Part shown: piece by piece, positions 17,743 through 26,339 of the stretch
How the letters are laid out: every line of letters begins with the position of its first letter
Numbering within the stretch: position 1 is the stretch's first letter
Source of the DNA: Ferruginibacter paludis
GTDB lineage: Bacteria > Bacteroidota > Bacteroidia > Chitinophagales > Chitinophagaceae
DNA length: 64,000 bases
Reading direction: 5' to 3'
NCBI RefSeq assembly: GCF_030409685.1
Contig: NZ_JAUFQJ010000002.1
Location: 124,001-188,000, forward strand
The notes under the pieces: generated by a model
Seen by the model: only the letters and a program-made list of their open reading frames with translations
Told to the model about the DNA's origin: nothing
Databases searched by the model: none
Program-made: the position numbers and the translations under genes

Positions 17743-18459
17743 ATGGAATCTTTAAAAGGAAAAAATGCGTTGATCACCGGTGCCGGAAAAGGCATCGGTA
17801 AAGCATTGGCCATTGCATTGGCGAATGAAGGTGTAAATATTGGCCTGGTGGCAAGAACTGCAGGCGATTTAACCGCCGTGGCAAAAGAACTGGAACACAT
17901 TGGTGTTAAGGCCGTGACCGCTGTTGCCGACGTTAGTGATATCAGTGCGGTAGACAAAGCTGTAGCCACCATAGCATCTGCACTGGGTAATATTGATATA
18001 CTCATCAACAACGCAGGTACAGGCACTTTTGGTAAGTTTTTAGAGCTTACACCAGCACAATGGGAAAACCAGGTGAAGGTGAATTTGTTTGGTACCTATT
18101 ACGTTACCAGGGCAGTTTTGCCCGGGATGATTGAAAGAAAAACCGGTGATATTATCAATGTGTCTTCTACAGCAGGTTTATCGGGTGCAGCGGTTACCAG
18201 TGCCTACAGCGCTTCCAAGTTTGGCGTGATGGGGTTAACGGAATCGCTGATGCAGGAGGTACGCAAACACAATATTCGTGTAACAGCGATGGCGCCGAGC
18301 ACGGTGGTTACGGAGCTCGCGGTGAGTGCCAACTTAATTAATAACAACGAAGAAAGAATGATGCATCCGGAAGATTTTGCAGAGCTGGTTGTAGCGCAGT
18401 TGAAATTAAACAGGCGGGTATTTGTGAAGGCATCATCTGTATGGTCAACCAATCCCTGA
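17743..18459 (+). CDS. short-chain dehydrogenase/reductase (3-ketoacyl-ACP reductase-like)
   Basis: 238-residue classical SDR. The cofactor loop is [10 protein letters not shown] (about residues 10-19), NNAGTG follows strand 4, and the catalytic Ser and YSASK (Tyr and Lys) are present. NADP(H) or NAD(H) use and substrate cannot be fixed; similarity is closest to FabG-like oxidoreductases. It lies between the old yellow enzyme and the DsbA-like gene (15 bp to the next start), so it probably belongs to the redox operon rather than fatty acid synthesis. Confidence 0.9.
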   Translation: MESLKGKNALITGAGKGIGKALAIALANEGVNIGLVARTAGDLTAVAKELEHIGVKAVTAVADVSDISAVDKAVATIASALGNIDILINNAGTGTFGKFLELTPAQWENQVKVNLFGTYYVTRAVLPGMIERKTGDIINVSSTAGLSGAAVTSAYSASKFGVMGLTESLMQEVRKHNIRVTAMAPSTVVTELAVSANLINNNEERMMHPEDFAELVVAQLKLNRRVFVKASSVWSTNP

Positions 18460-18474
18460 CTTTAAAAAAAAATT

Positions 18475-19170
18475 ATGAAAGTAGAAATATGGTCGGATGT
18501 AGTTTGCCCGTTTTGTTACATCGGCAAACGCAAGTTTGAAACTGCGTTAAGTGATTTTGATAATAAAGACAAGGTGGCAATTGAGTGGAAGAGCTTTCAG
18601 TTAGACCCGGCAATGAAAGCGATACCGGGTAAAACGGTGCACCAATACCTGGCTGAAAGAAAAGGCGTTAGCGTAGAAAAAGGTAAGGAGATGAATGACT
18701 ACATGACGGCTGCAGCCAAAGAGGTGGGACTGGAATATCATTTTGATAAAGCCATCATCAATAACACGCTGGACGCTCATAGGTTGCTGCATTTTGCAAA
18801 AAAGAGAGGTGTACAAAATGAAACAAAAGAAAAACTGTTTGCAGCTTATTACACGCACGGGAGAGATATTGGTGCTGCAGAAACGCTGATAGAAGTTGGT
18901 GAATCTGTTGGATTGAATGCAGCAGAAATAAGTGCCATGCTGCAAAGCGATGCCTACAACAATGAAGTAAGCCAGGATCAATATATTGCACAGCAGATTG
19001 GTGTGCAGGGCGTTCCCTTCTTTGTATTTAATAATAAGTATGCAGTATCTGGTGCCCAGCCTGTTGAAGTGTTTGCAGAAGTATTGGCTAAAGTTTGGCA
19101 GGAAGAACATCCCCTCATCAATGCGGCTCCGGCTGCGGGTTTCTGTACCAGTGACGGGGTTTGCAATTGA
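18475..19170 (+). CDS. DsbA family oxidoreductase (FrnE-like)
   Basis: 231-residue thioredoxin-fold protein with the active-site CPFC at residues 11-14 (SDVVCPFCYIGKRKFE) and the cis-Pro loop in GVQGVPFFVFNNKYAVSGAQ. This matches the cytoplasmic FrnE / polyketide synthesis DsbA group, which lacks a signal peptide. Known FrnE proteins act as thiol-disulfide oxidoreductases or chaperones in oxidative stress. The tail ends in a Cys pair (CTSDGVC), similar to the accessory Cys pair described for FrnE. Last gene of the redox operon, followed by a terminator. Confidence 0.9.
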   Translation: MKVEIWSDVVCPFCYIGKRKFETALSDFDNKDKVAIEWKSFQLDPAMKAIPGKTVHQYLAERKGVSVEKGKEMNDYMTAAAKEVGLEYHFDKAIINNTLDAHRLLHFAKKRGVQNETKEKLFAAYYTHGRDIGAAETLIEVGESVGLNAAEISAMLQSDAYNNEVSQDQYIAQQIGVQGVPFFVFNNKYAVSGAQPVEVFAEVLAKVWQEEHPLINAAPAAGFCTSDGVCN

Positions 19171-19197
19171 AGAACTGAAAGCAAAATTTACAACCGG

Positions 19198-19226
19198 AAT
19201 TCCAACAGGTACTGTTGGAATTTTTT
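19198..19226 (+). terminator. Rho-independent terminator of the redox operon
   Basis: Perfect 10-bp stem (AATTCCAACA at 19198-19207 with its complement at 19213-19222), loop GGTAC, and a T run at 19221-19226. Confidence 0.9.
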
Positions 19227-19389
19227 GTTTGATGTTGGTACGCCAGGATAACATGGCAGTTGATTCAATATCCGCTTTTCCTGGTGGGGTTAGCCAATTG
19301 CTGCCAGTTGTCGCATATAATTTGCTATGCTATTGGCTAATTCAATATATTCGTTTTATAACGATTTTACGAAGCCTCAATAAATTTGT

Positions 19390-21402
19390 ATGTTAAAAAC
19401 TCCACCAACGATTGCCCTGCAATCCATTGCCTGCCTTTTACTTTTTACATTGCTATCACCGCTTGCAAAAAGCCAGGGTATAAGCGGAAAATTACTGTCG
19501 CCCGATAATAAAATTGAAATCAATTTCCAAACCGGCCAGCTGGATAAGAAGTCGGTTGCTACGCCACTTTTTTATACGGTTTCTTTTAAGGGAAAACCAT
19601 TGTTCAAGCCTTCCTTGTTAAGTCTTAATATTAAAGGGGCGCAACCCCTGGGAGGCGATGTGCGCATCACCAACAGCAAAATAATGCCAGTAGATAATAC
19701 CTATCAATTGGTGGTGGGCAAAGCTTCAAAAGTGCGTGATCAATACAATTTGTTGCAGCTGGAGTTGCAGGAAAACAGCGCCCCGGGCAGAAAGCTGATG
19801 ATCGAAGCCAGGGCTTATAACGATGCGGTGGCCTTCAGGTACATCGCTCCTGAGCAGGAGGCGTTGCAGTCGGGTTACGAATTGATGAATGAAAATACCG
19901 AGTTTCATTTCAGTAACGACGCTACTACTTATGCGCAGGTGTTACCGCATTACAGATCGATGTACGAAAGTGAATACCTTAAGTTGTCTGTAAGTGCCTT
20001 CTCTAACCAGGGCGGTGTAAAAAGTTCCGTATTAATCGGGTTACCCATGCTTGCAGAAGTGCCCGGCGCAGGATGGGTCGCTATTGCGGAGTCTGAATTG
20101 CAGGGCTATAGTTCCATGTATCTGACCAATCCTTCCGGCGGATGGTCGGGCCATACCATGTTGTCAAGGCTTTCACCAGCACTGGACAGTTCAGGCATTG
20201 CTGTAAAAGGAAAAGGAAGTATCCGTTCTGCCTGGCGCATTGTCATGATAGGCGACGATCCCGGAAGAATTATCGAGTCAAATGCGGTGATGAATTTAAC
20301 AAGTCCTTCAGCCGTTGCCAACACAGACTGGATTAAACCGGGTAAAGCTTCCTGGGATTGGTGGAGTGGTAGCCTTGGCGCAGATGGCAAGCCTGCTTTT
20401 ACAACAGCCAACATGAAATATTATGTTGACTTTGCAGCAAAATCCGGCCTCGAATATATGCTGGTAGATGCGGGTTGGAGCGAATTCAGGGACATTACCA
20501 AAATGACTGGCAAAGTGGATATTCCTGAACTGGTTAAATACGCCGCTGCCAAAAATGTAAAAGTTTGGATTTGGTTGTATGCGCCAACCGTTATGAAACA
20601 AATGGAAGAAGCTTTTGCCTTGTATGAAAAATGGGGTGTGGCGGGTGTAAAAATTGATTTTGTTGAAAGGGACGACCAGCAAGGAATTGAATTTTATTAC
20701 ACCACCGCGAAAACTGCGGCTGCGCATCATTTGATGGTAGATTTTCACGGTTCCACCAAGCCATTTGGGCTGGAAAGAACTTACCCAAACGTGATGAATT
20801 ATGAAGCTGTATTGGGCATGGAGCAATCAAAAGGAGGCACAAGGGATAATCCCGATAACCATGCCATGCTTCCCTTTACCCGTATGCTTACCGGCCCGAT
20901 GGATTTTACACCCGGTGGATTTGACAATGTTACCAAAGAACAGTTTTTTGCACGCAGTGATTCGCCCATGGTGATGGGCACAAGGGCGCACCAGCTTGCA
21001 ATGTACGTAGTGTATCAGGCGCAATTTGGAATGGTATCAGATTATCCTGCAGCCTATGAAGGTCAGCCGGATTTTGAATTCATCAAAAAGGTGCCTGCTT
21101 CCTGGGATGAAATAAAAGTGTTGCACGGCGTTCCCGGAGAATACATCAGCATTGCCCGCCGCAGGGGCAACGACTGGTACATAGGAAGTATCACCAACTG
21201 GAATGCAAGAACCCTGGGCATACCGCTTTCTTTTTTAGGAAGCGGAAATTATACCGCAGAAATTTACAGTGATGCTGCCGATGCTGCAATCAATCCAAAA
21301 CATACTGCTATCAGCAAACAACAGGTGAGTAATAAAACCGTGTTGCAGGCAAAACTGGTAACAGGTGGTGGCTATGCGGTGCGGATAACAAAAAATAAAT
21401 AA
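19390..21402 (+). CDS. glycoside hydrolase family 97 protein
   Basis: 670-residue exported GH97 enzyme (SusB / alpha-galactosidase family). Signal peptide (1-28), an N-terminal beta-super-sandwich (about 30-300), a TIM barrel (about 310-580) with WDWWSGSLGADGKP, MLVDAGWSEFRD, and GVKIDFVERDDQQ, and a C-terminal sandwich (about 590-670). In this family retaining members use an Asp on the strand after beta-4, and D423 in KIDF fits that, with E472 in NYEAV as acid/base; inverting members have Gly there. So a retaining alpha-galactosidase-type enzyme is more likely than alpha-glucosidase. Periplasmic location expected. A TAAATTTG lies just before the start codon, perhaps a -7 box with a very short leader. 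Confidence 0.92.
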   Translation: MLKTPPTIALQSIACLLLFTLLSPLAKSQGISGKLLSPDNKIEINFQTGQLDKKSVATPLFYTVSFKGKPLFKPSLLSLNIKGAQPLGGDVRITNSKIMPVDNTYQLVVGKASKVRDQYNLLQLELQENSAPGRKLMIEARAYNDAVAFRYIAPEQEALQSGYELMNENTEFHFSNDATTYAQVLPHYRSMYESEYLKLSVSAFSNQGGVKSSVLIGLPMLAEVPGAGWVAIAESELQGYSSMYLTNPSGGWSGHTMLSRLSPALDSSGIAVKGKGSIRSAWRIVMIGDDPGRIIESNAVMNLTSPSAVANTDWIKPGKASWDWWSGSLGADGKPAFTTANMKYYVDFAAKSGLEYMLVDAGWSEFRDITKMTGKVDIPELVKYAAAKNVKVWIWLYAPTVMKQMEEAFALYEKWGVAGVKIDFVERDDQQGIEFYYTTAKTAAAHHLMVDFHGSTKPFGLERTYPNVMNYEAVLGMEQSKGGTRDNPDNHAMLPFTRMLTGPMDFTPGGFDNVTKEQFFARSDSPMVMGTRAHQLAMYVVYQAQFGMVSDYPAAYEGQPDFEFIKKVPASWDEIKVLHGVPGEYISIARRRGNDWYIGSITNWNARTLGIPLSFLGSGNYTAEIYSDAADAAINPKHTAISKQQVSNKTVLQAKLVTGGGYAVRITKNK

Positions 21403-21431
21403 GGCTGGCAAGAATCGAAATGATGCTTCAT

Positions 21432-22142
21432 CTACTGACGTTTGCCAGTTTGATACCGGGAGTTTTTATCTTCTGCATCCCATGCCTGGTTGTTGATTAG
21501 TTTGAAAGAGGGAGCATCTGCGTCCGTTATTTTTTCATCCTGGAAAAATACATGGTGGTCGTCTTTTACATAAAACAGAAACTGGTTGGAGGTATCAGTT
21601 GGATATAACAACTGCAGCTTTTTTACATTCAATCCTTCCAGCATGGAAGCTTTAAAGAATACATGATTTGAATCAATGCCCCACCGGTACTCATACAATC
21701 TTTTAAAGGTGGCTGGGTCGGCTCCTGTAACTACAAACCTTGTTCCCCCGGCTGCATTCAGGTCATAATAGTATACATGGTTTTTATCTTTTGAATACTG
21801 GGTAGCATCCAGTTCAGTAAAAGTAGGCACATCAATAAACTCACGTAGTAATTTTTTACTAATGCTGTTGCCTGTTTTTACGGAAATGGTACTGTCATAG
21901 TACCCCACCAGTTCACAATTACAGGCACTGTCTGCCGGCCCTGCCATCGCATGTTTTTTTTCGCACAGCTGCCCGTTTTTGTTATAAAAAAACTGCCAGG
22001 TAGCGTTTTTATAAAGTGAGTCATCAGCCGGCTCCCTGTTATAGAATTGTGCAGGCTGAAGGCTCCGGTCCTTTACCTTTTCTTTGCATGAAAAAAATAA
22101 AGCGCCTGGCAATACCAGTAAAATTGCAATCCATAGCTTCAT
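21432..22142 (-). CDS. DKNYY-domain lipoprotein
   Basis: 236-residue lipoprotein starting MKLWIAILLVLPGALFFSC at 22142 with the lipobox FFSC. A much longer frame upstream (to 22589) overlaps the next gene and is not protein-like, so it is rejected. The C-terminal half holds DKNYY-type motifs (SKDKNHVYYYDL, GIDSNHVFFK, VKDDHHVFFQ), small repeats found in Bacteroidota and others with no known activity. Convergent to the GH97 gene. Confidence 0.75.
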   Translation of the reverse strand: MKLWIAILLVLPGALFFSCKEKVKDRSLQPAQFYNREPADDSLYKNATWQFFYNKNGQLCEKKHAMAGPADSACNCELVGYYDSTISVKTGNSISKKLLREFIDVPTFTELDATQYSKDKNHVYYYDLNAAGGTRFVVTGADPATFKRLYEYRWGIDSNHVFFKASMLEGLNVKKLQLLYPTDTSNQFLFYVKDDHHVFFQDEKITDADAPSFKLINNQAWDAEDKNSRYQTGKRQ

Positions 22143-22314
22143 AAATACCGTGAAACGTTTTGTATAGTTTGCTAAATTAATGCTTTTGGTTTTTGCTGCT
22201 ACAGCTTGCAGGGTGGCGATCTTCCATCTGCAGATTTTGAAATAAAAATGCTGAAGTAACAATAACCACGATGGGAGGGAAGTTGAAAAATTACTTATCT
22301 TCCGAAAAAAAAAC

Positions 22315-22992
22315 ATGTACCCATTTAAAACCTTGTTTACCACATCGCTTGTTTTTTTGGTGCTGATTTCGAAAGCCCAGTCAGTGCGGCAGCCAGATAC
22401 AACCAAAACGAATGCCGCCAAAATTGTGGCAGTAGAAATGGAGGCTTCGTACCCCGGAGGTAACGACGCATGGACGAAATATTTAGAGAAAAATCTAAAT
22501 TCAAATGTGCCCAACAAAAACAAAGCACCCATCGGAAAGTACACGGTGATCGTTCGGTTTATTGTAGACAAAGACGGATCGGTAAGCAATGTACAACCCG
22601 AAACAAATTTTGGTTTTGGAATGGAAGACGAGGTTATACGGGTACTTGAAAGGTCCGGTAAATGGACTGCAGCAACAAAAAATGGCCAGCCGCTGAGAGC
22701 TTACCGCAGGCAACCCATAACGTTTTTACTCACCACTCCGGATTTTGAAATAACAACCGCAGAGCCCTATACGTTGTACGCCAATACCGACAATGAAATT
22801 TCAGTCACCGTAAAAAAAATGAAACCCGCTGATATTTCGATTTTTGTTGAGGGAGGTAAATCTACTGCAACGGGCGAGGGCAAGTTTATTGTGCGGGCAA
22901 ACAAACCAGGGCGGGTAACCATCCAACTTGTAAATAATAAAAAAGACGATAAAGAAATTGGCCTGGCAAGTTTTGAAGTAAAGGCAAAGTAA
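22315..22992 (+). CDS. exported protein with TonB C-terminal domain
   Basis: 225-residue protein: signal peptide (1-22, ending SKAQS), a TonB_C-like domain (about 42-142, YPGGNDAWTKYLEKNL...VIVRFIVDKDGSVSNVQ...GKWTAATKNGQPL), and a C-terminal beta domain (about 150-225) resembling the GldM-type repeat (ISVTVKKMKPADISIFVEGG). Classic TonB has an N-terminal membrane anchor and Pro-rich linker; both are missing here. It may be a periplasmic protein that uses the TonB fold for binding, not energy coupling. Divergent from the DKNYY gene. Confidence 0.75.
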   Translation: MYPFKTLFTTSLVFLVLISKAQSVRQPDTTKTNAAKIVAVEMEASYPGGNDAWTKYLEKNLNSNVPNKNKAPIGKYTVIVRFIVDKDGSVSNVQPETNFGFGMEDEVIRVLERSGKWTAATKNGQPLRAYRRQPITFLLTTPDFEITTAEPYTLYANTDNEISVTVKKMKPADISIFVEGGKSTATGEGKFIVRANKPGRVTIQLVNNKKDDKEIGLASFEVKAK

Positions 22993-23029
22993 AGGAGTTG
23001 GTAAAAGGCCGCTGTTTAATTGCTGCATT

Positions 23030-23839
23030 TTATTTCGATGGAAGCGGAATCAAATCAACCCGCCTGAATAATATTTCAGCACCTTCTGCCTGTATTTGTA
23101 TATGGCCGCTTGTGGGCTTTACATTAAATGCATGATTCACTATTGTGCCATTTAAAATAACGGTGAGTTCGTTCCCATCAGCAATGCATTCCATGATGTT
23201 CCATTCGCCCATGGGTTTTTCTATGTCATGAGTGCCACGAAAACCGATTGTATCTTTCCATCCTGCATCACGGGCATACCAGTTCACCCGGTCACTTATA
23301 AATTTCATGGTATCACCTCCTGGCTGGTAAACATAACTGTCGTCTGTTTTTTCTTTTGCTACGGTGGTTGTTAACTGAAAGGCATCACTGCTGTCGCCTA
23401 CCACAATAAAGTCACCGGTGCCGCCCTCTATCACCTGGCATTCTATCGAACGCATCCAGATTCCCTGCGAGCCGCCATCTGGTCCCTGGGAATGTAACAA
23501 AATGCCGCAGTCACGGGCATTGCTGATTCTGGGTGCATAGGTTTTACCGCCCCATTTAAATTCAGCCACCAGGCGGTAATTTTTAAATTCCTTATTGGTT
23601 GTAATGCAACCCCATTCTTCACCGCCAATGTGGATCATGCCGTTGGTTACAGAAAACACTTTTTGGGGATCTTTATCACGACCGCTTTTTTGCAGAAACG
23701 TGTACCAGCCATTGAGATTTTTGCCGTTGAATAAATGAATGATTGATGACAAACGGTGCGTTGATTTTTTTGATACCTGCGAACTGGCGGTGATTGAAAA
23801 GCAAATAAAAAGCGCCCCAATGAAAAATATTTTCTTCAT
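23030..23839 (-). CDS. DUF1080 (3-keto-disaccharide hydrolase-like) protein
   Basis: 269-residue exported protein starting MKKIFFIGALFICFSITASS at 23839 (signal peptide, no lipobox Cys; a longer frame to 23905 is not supported). One DUF1080 domain: LFNGKNLNGWYTFLQ, the GCITTNKEFKNYRLVAEFKW strand, DCGILLHSQGPDGG and QCQVIEGGTGDF-like region (IECQVIEGG), then WNIMECIADG. The jelly-roll sits in glycan-degrading or sugar-oxidation contexts in Bacteroidota. It differs clearly from the lipoprotein paralogue at 3906-4694. Confidence 0.85.
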   Translation of the reverse strand: MKKIFFIGALFICFSITASSQVSKKSTHRLSSIIHLFNGKNLNGWYTFLQKSGRDKDPQKVFSVTNGMIHIGGEEWGCITTNKEFKNYRLVAEFKWGGKTYAPRISNARDCGILLHSQGPDGGSQGIWMRSIECQVIEGGTGDFIVVGDSSDAFQLTTTVAKEKTDDSYVYQPGGDTMKFISDRVNWYARDAGWKDTIGFRGTHDIEKPMGEWNIMECIADGNELTVILNGTIVNHAFNVKPTSGHIQIQAEGAEILFRRVDLIPLPSK

Positions 23840-23938
23840 ACAATGGTGTTGATGGTTTATGTAAGGCAAAATTGAAAATAGTATTTCTTTGGTAAAGCGA
23901 TACAAACAGAAACTGGTATTTGCTGAATTGTGCCTGAT

Positions 23939-24436
23939 TTATTTTTTATGCCGTATTGAATCTTGTAAAGCAGCCCTGTTTTTATTTATCACATTTATTA
24001 AACTATCTACCTGTTGCTTTAGTTGTGTGTTTTCTGTTTTGTTGTCATCTGCTTTCTTGGTAAAATAGAGTGTTATTATTGCGGTCGCCAGTAAAAGAAA
24101 TCCATTTATAAATAATCCAAATTTTTTAAGAAAATCCAATATCCCGTTTATTATCCGCCATTTATATTTTTTACTGTAACTGGATTGCGATAAGAAAGTC
24201 AGTCCGTTTTGACTTATTAAATAAGCAATTTCAATAAGCTCATATCCGGGGTGAACATCTGATTTAGGTTGTTCCCTGGAAAGGACAAAACCATCTTTGG
24301 TTAATTGCGCTAAAATGCTTTGCAATTCACTTCTTACCGGCTCGTCAAAAGCATATTCGCTCACCGTATCATATTGCGTTGCATTGTTGTTCTTTATATA
24401 GTTCAGCACTATATCCAGTTTCTCATATTGCTTCAT
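23939..24436 (-). CDS. hypothetical protein: winged-helix-like N-terminus, one TM, coiled-coil tail
   Basis: 165 residues. The first about 80 (MKQYEKLDIVLNYIKNNNAT ... LSREQPKSDVHPGYELIEIAYLISQNGLTFL) look like a small helical/winged domain; one membrane segment follows (about 106-125, FGLFINGFLLLATAIITLYF), then a short coiled-coil tail (NTQLKQQVDSLINVINKNR). No family assigned. AT-rich compared with neighbours. Possibly a membrane-bound sensor, but this is guesswork. Confidence 0.6.
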   Translation of the reverse strand: MKQYEKLDIVLNYIKNNNATQYDTVSEYAFDEPVRSELQSILAQLTKDGFVLSREQPKSDVHPGYELIEIAYLISQNGLTFLSQSSYSKKYKWRIINGILDFLKKFGLFINGFLLLATAIITLYFTKKADDNKTENTQLKQQVDSLINVINKNRAALQDSIRHKK

Positions 24437-24898
24437 TTTAGTATGATTTAAGCAATGGAAATTTATTGATTTTTTGCTTACAGGCTATCAGGAACTTTCT
24501 GAAAACCTCATTTATTTTTTCGACATAAGATGCTTAGTAACTGGCTGAACCAGCCACCGGGTGATCATCATAATTGGGTTCAGCATCCGCGTGGGTTTAA
24601 CGGGTGTGTATTACCTGGTTGAGCAGTTACGACAGTGCAAATCAATAGGGTGAAAAGGAAAAGGTAGTGTCGTCGCATTTGCATAAGGTGTTGATCGATT
24701 ATCCAGTTGTTTTTAATCAGATGCTGGTTTACGAACAGGCTTCGCCGGGTGGGTCCACATTGTAGCGATTGAACCATCATTCGCATGGAGACTCAATCAA
24801 ATGGTATAAACGCTGTCTGCCGCAGGAAACAAAACTACAGCAGGCAGCGTTTATATCATGACTCTTTAAATGACCGGCTTTCAAAATGAAGGTCGCGT
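24437..24898. other. intergenic region with a short orphan signal-peptide frame
   Basis: On the minus strand, 24580-24678 encodes 32 residues, MRRHYLFLFTLLICTVVTAQ followed by PGNTHPLNPRGC and a stop: a good signal peptide with almost no mature protein. It could be the broken start of a lost exported protein. No continuation in another frame was recognised. The region also holds the hairpin at 24805-24855. Confidence 0.35.
24805..24855. terminator. 16-bp inverted repeat, possible bidirectional terminator
   Basis: Arms at 24805-24820 and 24840-24855 (TATAAACGCTG[T/C]CTGC) match 15 of 16, the exception a G-T pair, around a 19-nt loop. No clear T tract follows on either strand, so terminator function is uncertain. 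It lies 44 bp downstream of the alcohol dehydrogenase gene on the minus strand. Confidence 0.5.
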
Positions 24899-25945
24899 TT
24901 ATCCCAGCGATGCCATATCAATTACAAAGCGATATTTGATATCGCTCTTCAGCATCCTTTCGTACGCCTCCTGTATTTTTTGAATCGGAATGATTTCAAC
25001 ATCCGACACGATATTGTGTGCTGCGCAATAGTCCAGCATCTCCTGTGTTTCCGGCAATCCACCGATTAGTGAACCGGCTATACATTTACGGGCAAATACA
25101 AGGTTGAACGCCGGCGTGTTGATGGGCTCGGGAGGAAGCCCTACACAGATCAGTGTGCCATCTACTTTCAGCATGCCAACATACATATTGTAATCATGAC
25201 TGGCAGACAAGGTGTCCAATATAAAATCAAATGTACTGGCAACTGCTTTTACCTGTTCTTCATCTTTGGTAACAACAAAATTATGCGCCCCTAATTTTAG
25301 GGCATCGTCTTTTTTATTGGGCGATGTACTCAATACCGTAACCTCTGCTCCAAAAGAAGCGGCAAATTTAATCGCCATGTGCCCCAATCCGCCCAGACCG
25401 ATGATACCTATCTTGTGCCCTTTGCCCACCTTCCAGTGGCGCAATGGTGAGTACGTTGTAATACCAGCACAAAGCAGCGGTGCTGCATGTGCAGGCGACA
25501 GTTTTTCTGATACTTTTAAAACAAATCTTTCGTCCACCACAATCTTGTTGGAGTAGCCGCCCTGCGTAACTGTTTTGCCGTCTTTTTCAAGGCCGCTGTA
25601 GGTGAATACGTTACCGCCCTGGCAATATTGCTCCAGGCCCTCATTGCAATAATCACATTCCCGGCAGCTATCCACCAGGCAACCCACACCGGCCATATCG
25701 CCAGCTTTAAATTTCTTTACATGGTCGCCAACAGCGGTAACCCGGCCCACAATTTCATGCCCCGGAACCATGGGGTAAATAGAAAAGCCCCAGTCATTGT
25801 TAATAAAATGGATGTCGGTGTGGCAAACCCCGCAAAACAAAATATCAATCAGCACATCGTGCGGGCCCGGATCTCTTCTTTCGAAATTATAAGGAGTTAA
25901 GGTTGCTGCGGCAGCCTGTGCCGCGTAGGCTTTGGTGGAAATCAT
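24899..25945 (-). CDS. zinc-dependent NAD(P) alcohol dehydrogenase (CAD/YahK type)
   Basis: 348-residue medium-chain dehydrogenase. Catalytic zinc ligands in CGVCHTDIH (Cys 38) and GHEIVGRV; structural zinc cysteines in CLVDSCRECDYCNEGLEQYC; cofactor loop GLGGLGHMA followed by STSPNKKDDA, the Ser/Lys pattern of NADP preference. These match the cinnamyl alcohol dehydrogenase-like aldehyde reductases such as YahK. It reduces or oxidises a broad range of aldehydes and alcohols. Monocistronic in appearance. Confidence 0.93.
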   Translation of the reverse strand: MISTKAYAAQAAAATLTPYNFERRDPGPHDVLIDILFCGVCHTDIHFINNDWGFSIYPMVPGHEIVGRVTAVGDHVKKFKAGDMAGVGCLVDSCRECDYCNEGLEQYCQGGNVFTYSGLEKDGKTVTQGGYSNKIVVDERFVLKVSEKLSPAHAAPLLCAGITTYSPLRHWKVGKGHKIGIIGLGGLGHMAIKFAASFGAEVTVLSTSPNKKDDALKLGAHNFVVTKDEEQVKAVASTFDFILDTLSASHDYNMYVGMLKVDGTLICVGLPPEPINTPAFNLVFARKCIAGSLIGGLPETQEMLDYCAAHNIVSDVEIIPIQKIQEAYERMLKSDIKYRFVIDMASLG

Positions 25946-26339
25946 ACAAGTAAATTTTAAGGTGATTGGTTAGATGCGGGCGGACCAGTTCATTAATGAA
26001 AGCAGCATTATAAGGGCAGCTACAATGGTTACTTTATTAAGTTAGTTTAAATCTACCTCTTTTCATTTACAAATGCAATAGCCAGTTTGCCAGCTGCTTT
26101 TTAGATACATCTTATTCCTTTTTTTGGTTACGCAACGCTTCGGATTGTCAGTTTTAAAATTTTGATGTTGAATATTTGCAAAGGCGCACGAATTGCTGAG
26201 TACGTCAAGCTGCCGTAAATCCGCCATGTCAAAGAAAATTTTACCCATTTGTTCAATTGTTACAAATTACCTGAATAAAAAAGGACAAAGGATATCTGCT
26301 GCCATTTCAGCAAATCCTAATTTTGAGTAAACAACGCCA
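25946..26339. other. intergenic region between divergent ADH and MoeZ-like genes
   Basis: Holds the promoters of both genes. A perfect TAATTTTG (TAnnTTTG) at 26318-26325, 14 bp before the MoeZ-like start, may be a -7 box; no clear -33 TTG precedes it. A short minus-strand frame at 26063-26248 is not protein-like. Confidence 0.4.

Noticed and set aside
22143-22589. N-terminal extension of the DKNYY lipoprotein frame
   Set aside because: It overlaps the TonB-C gene on the other strand and a clean lipoprotein signal starts at 22142.
24580-24786. 68-codon minus-strand frame ending in a signal-peptide-like stretch
   Set aside because: Only the last 32 codons look like a signal peptide and almost no mature protein follows, so I list it as a remark and not as a gene.
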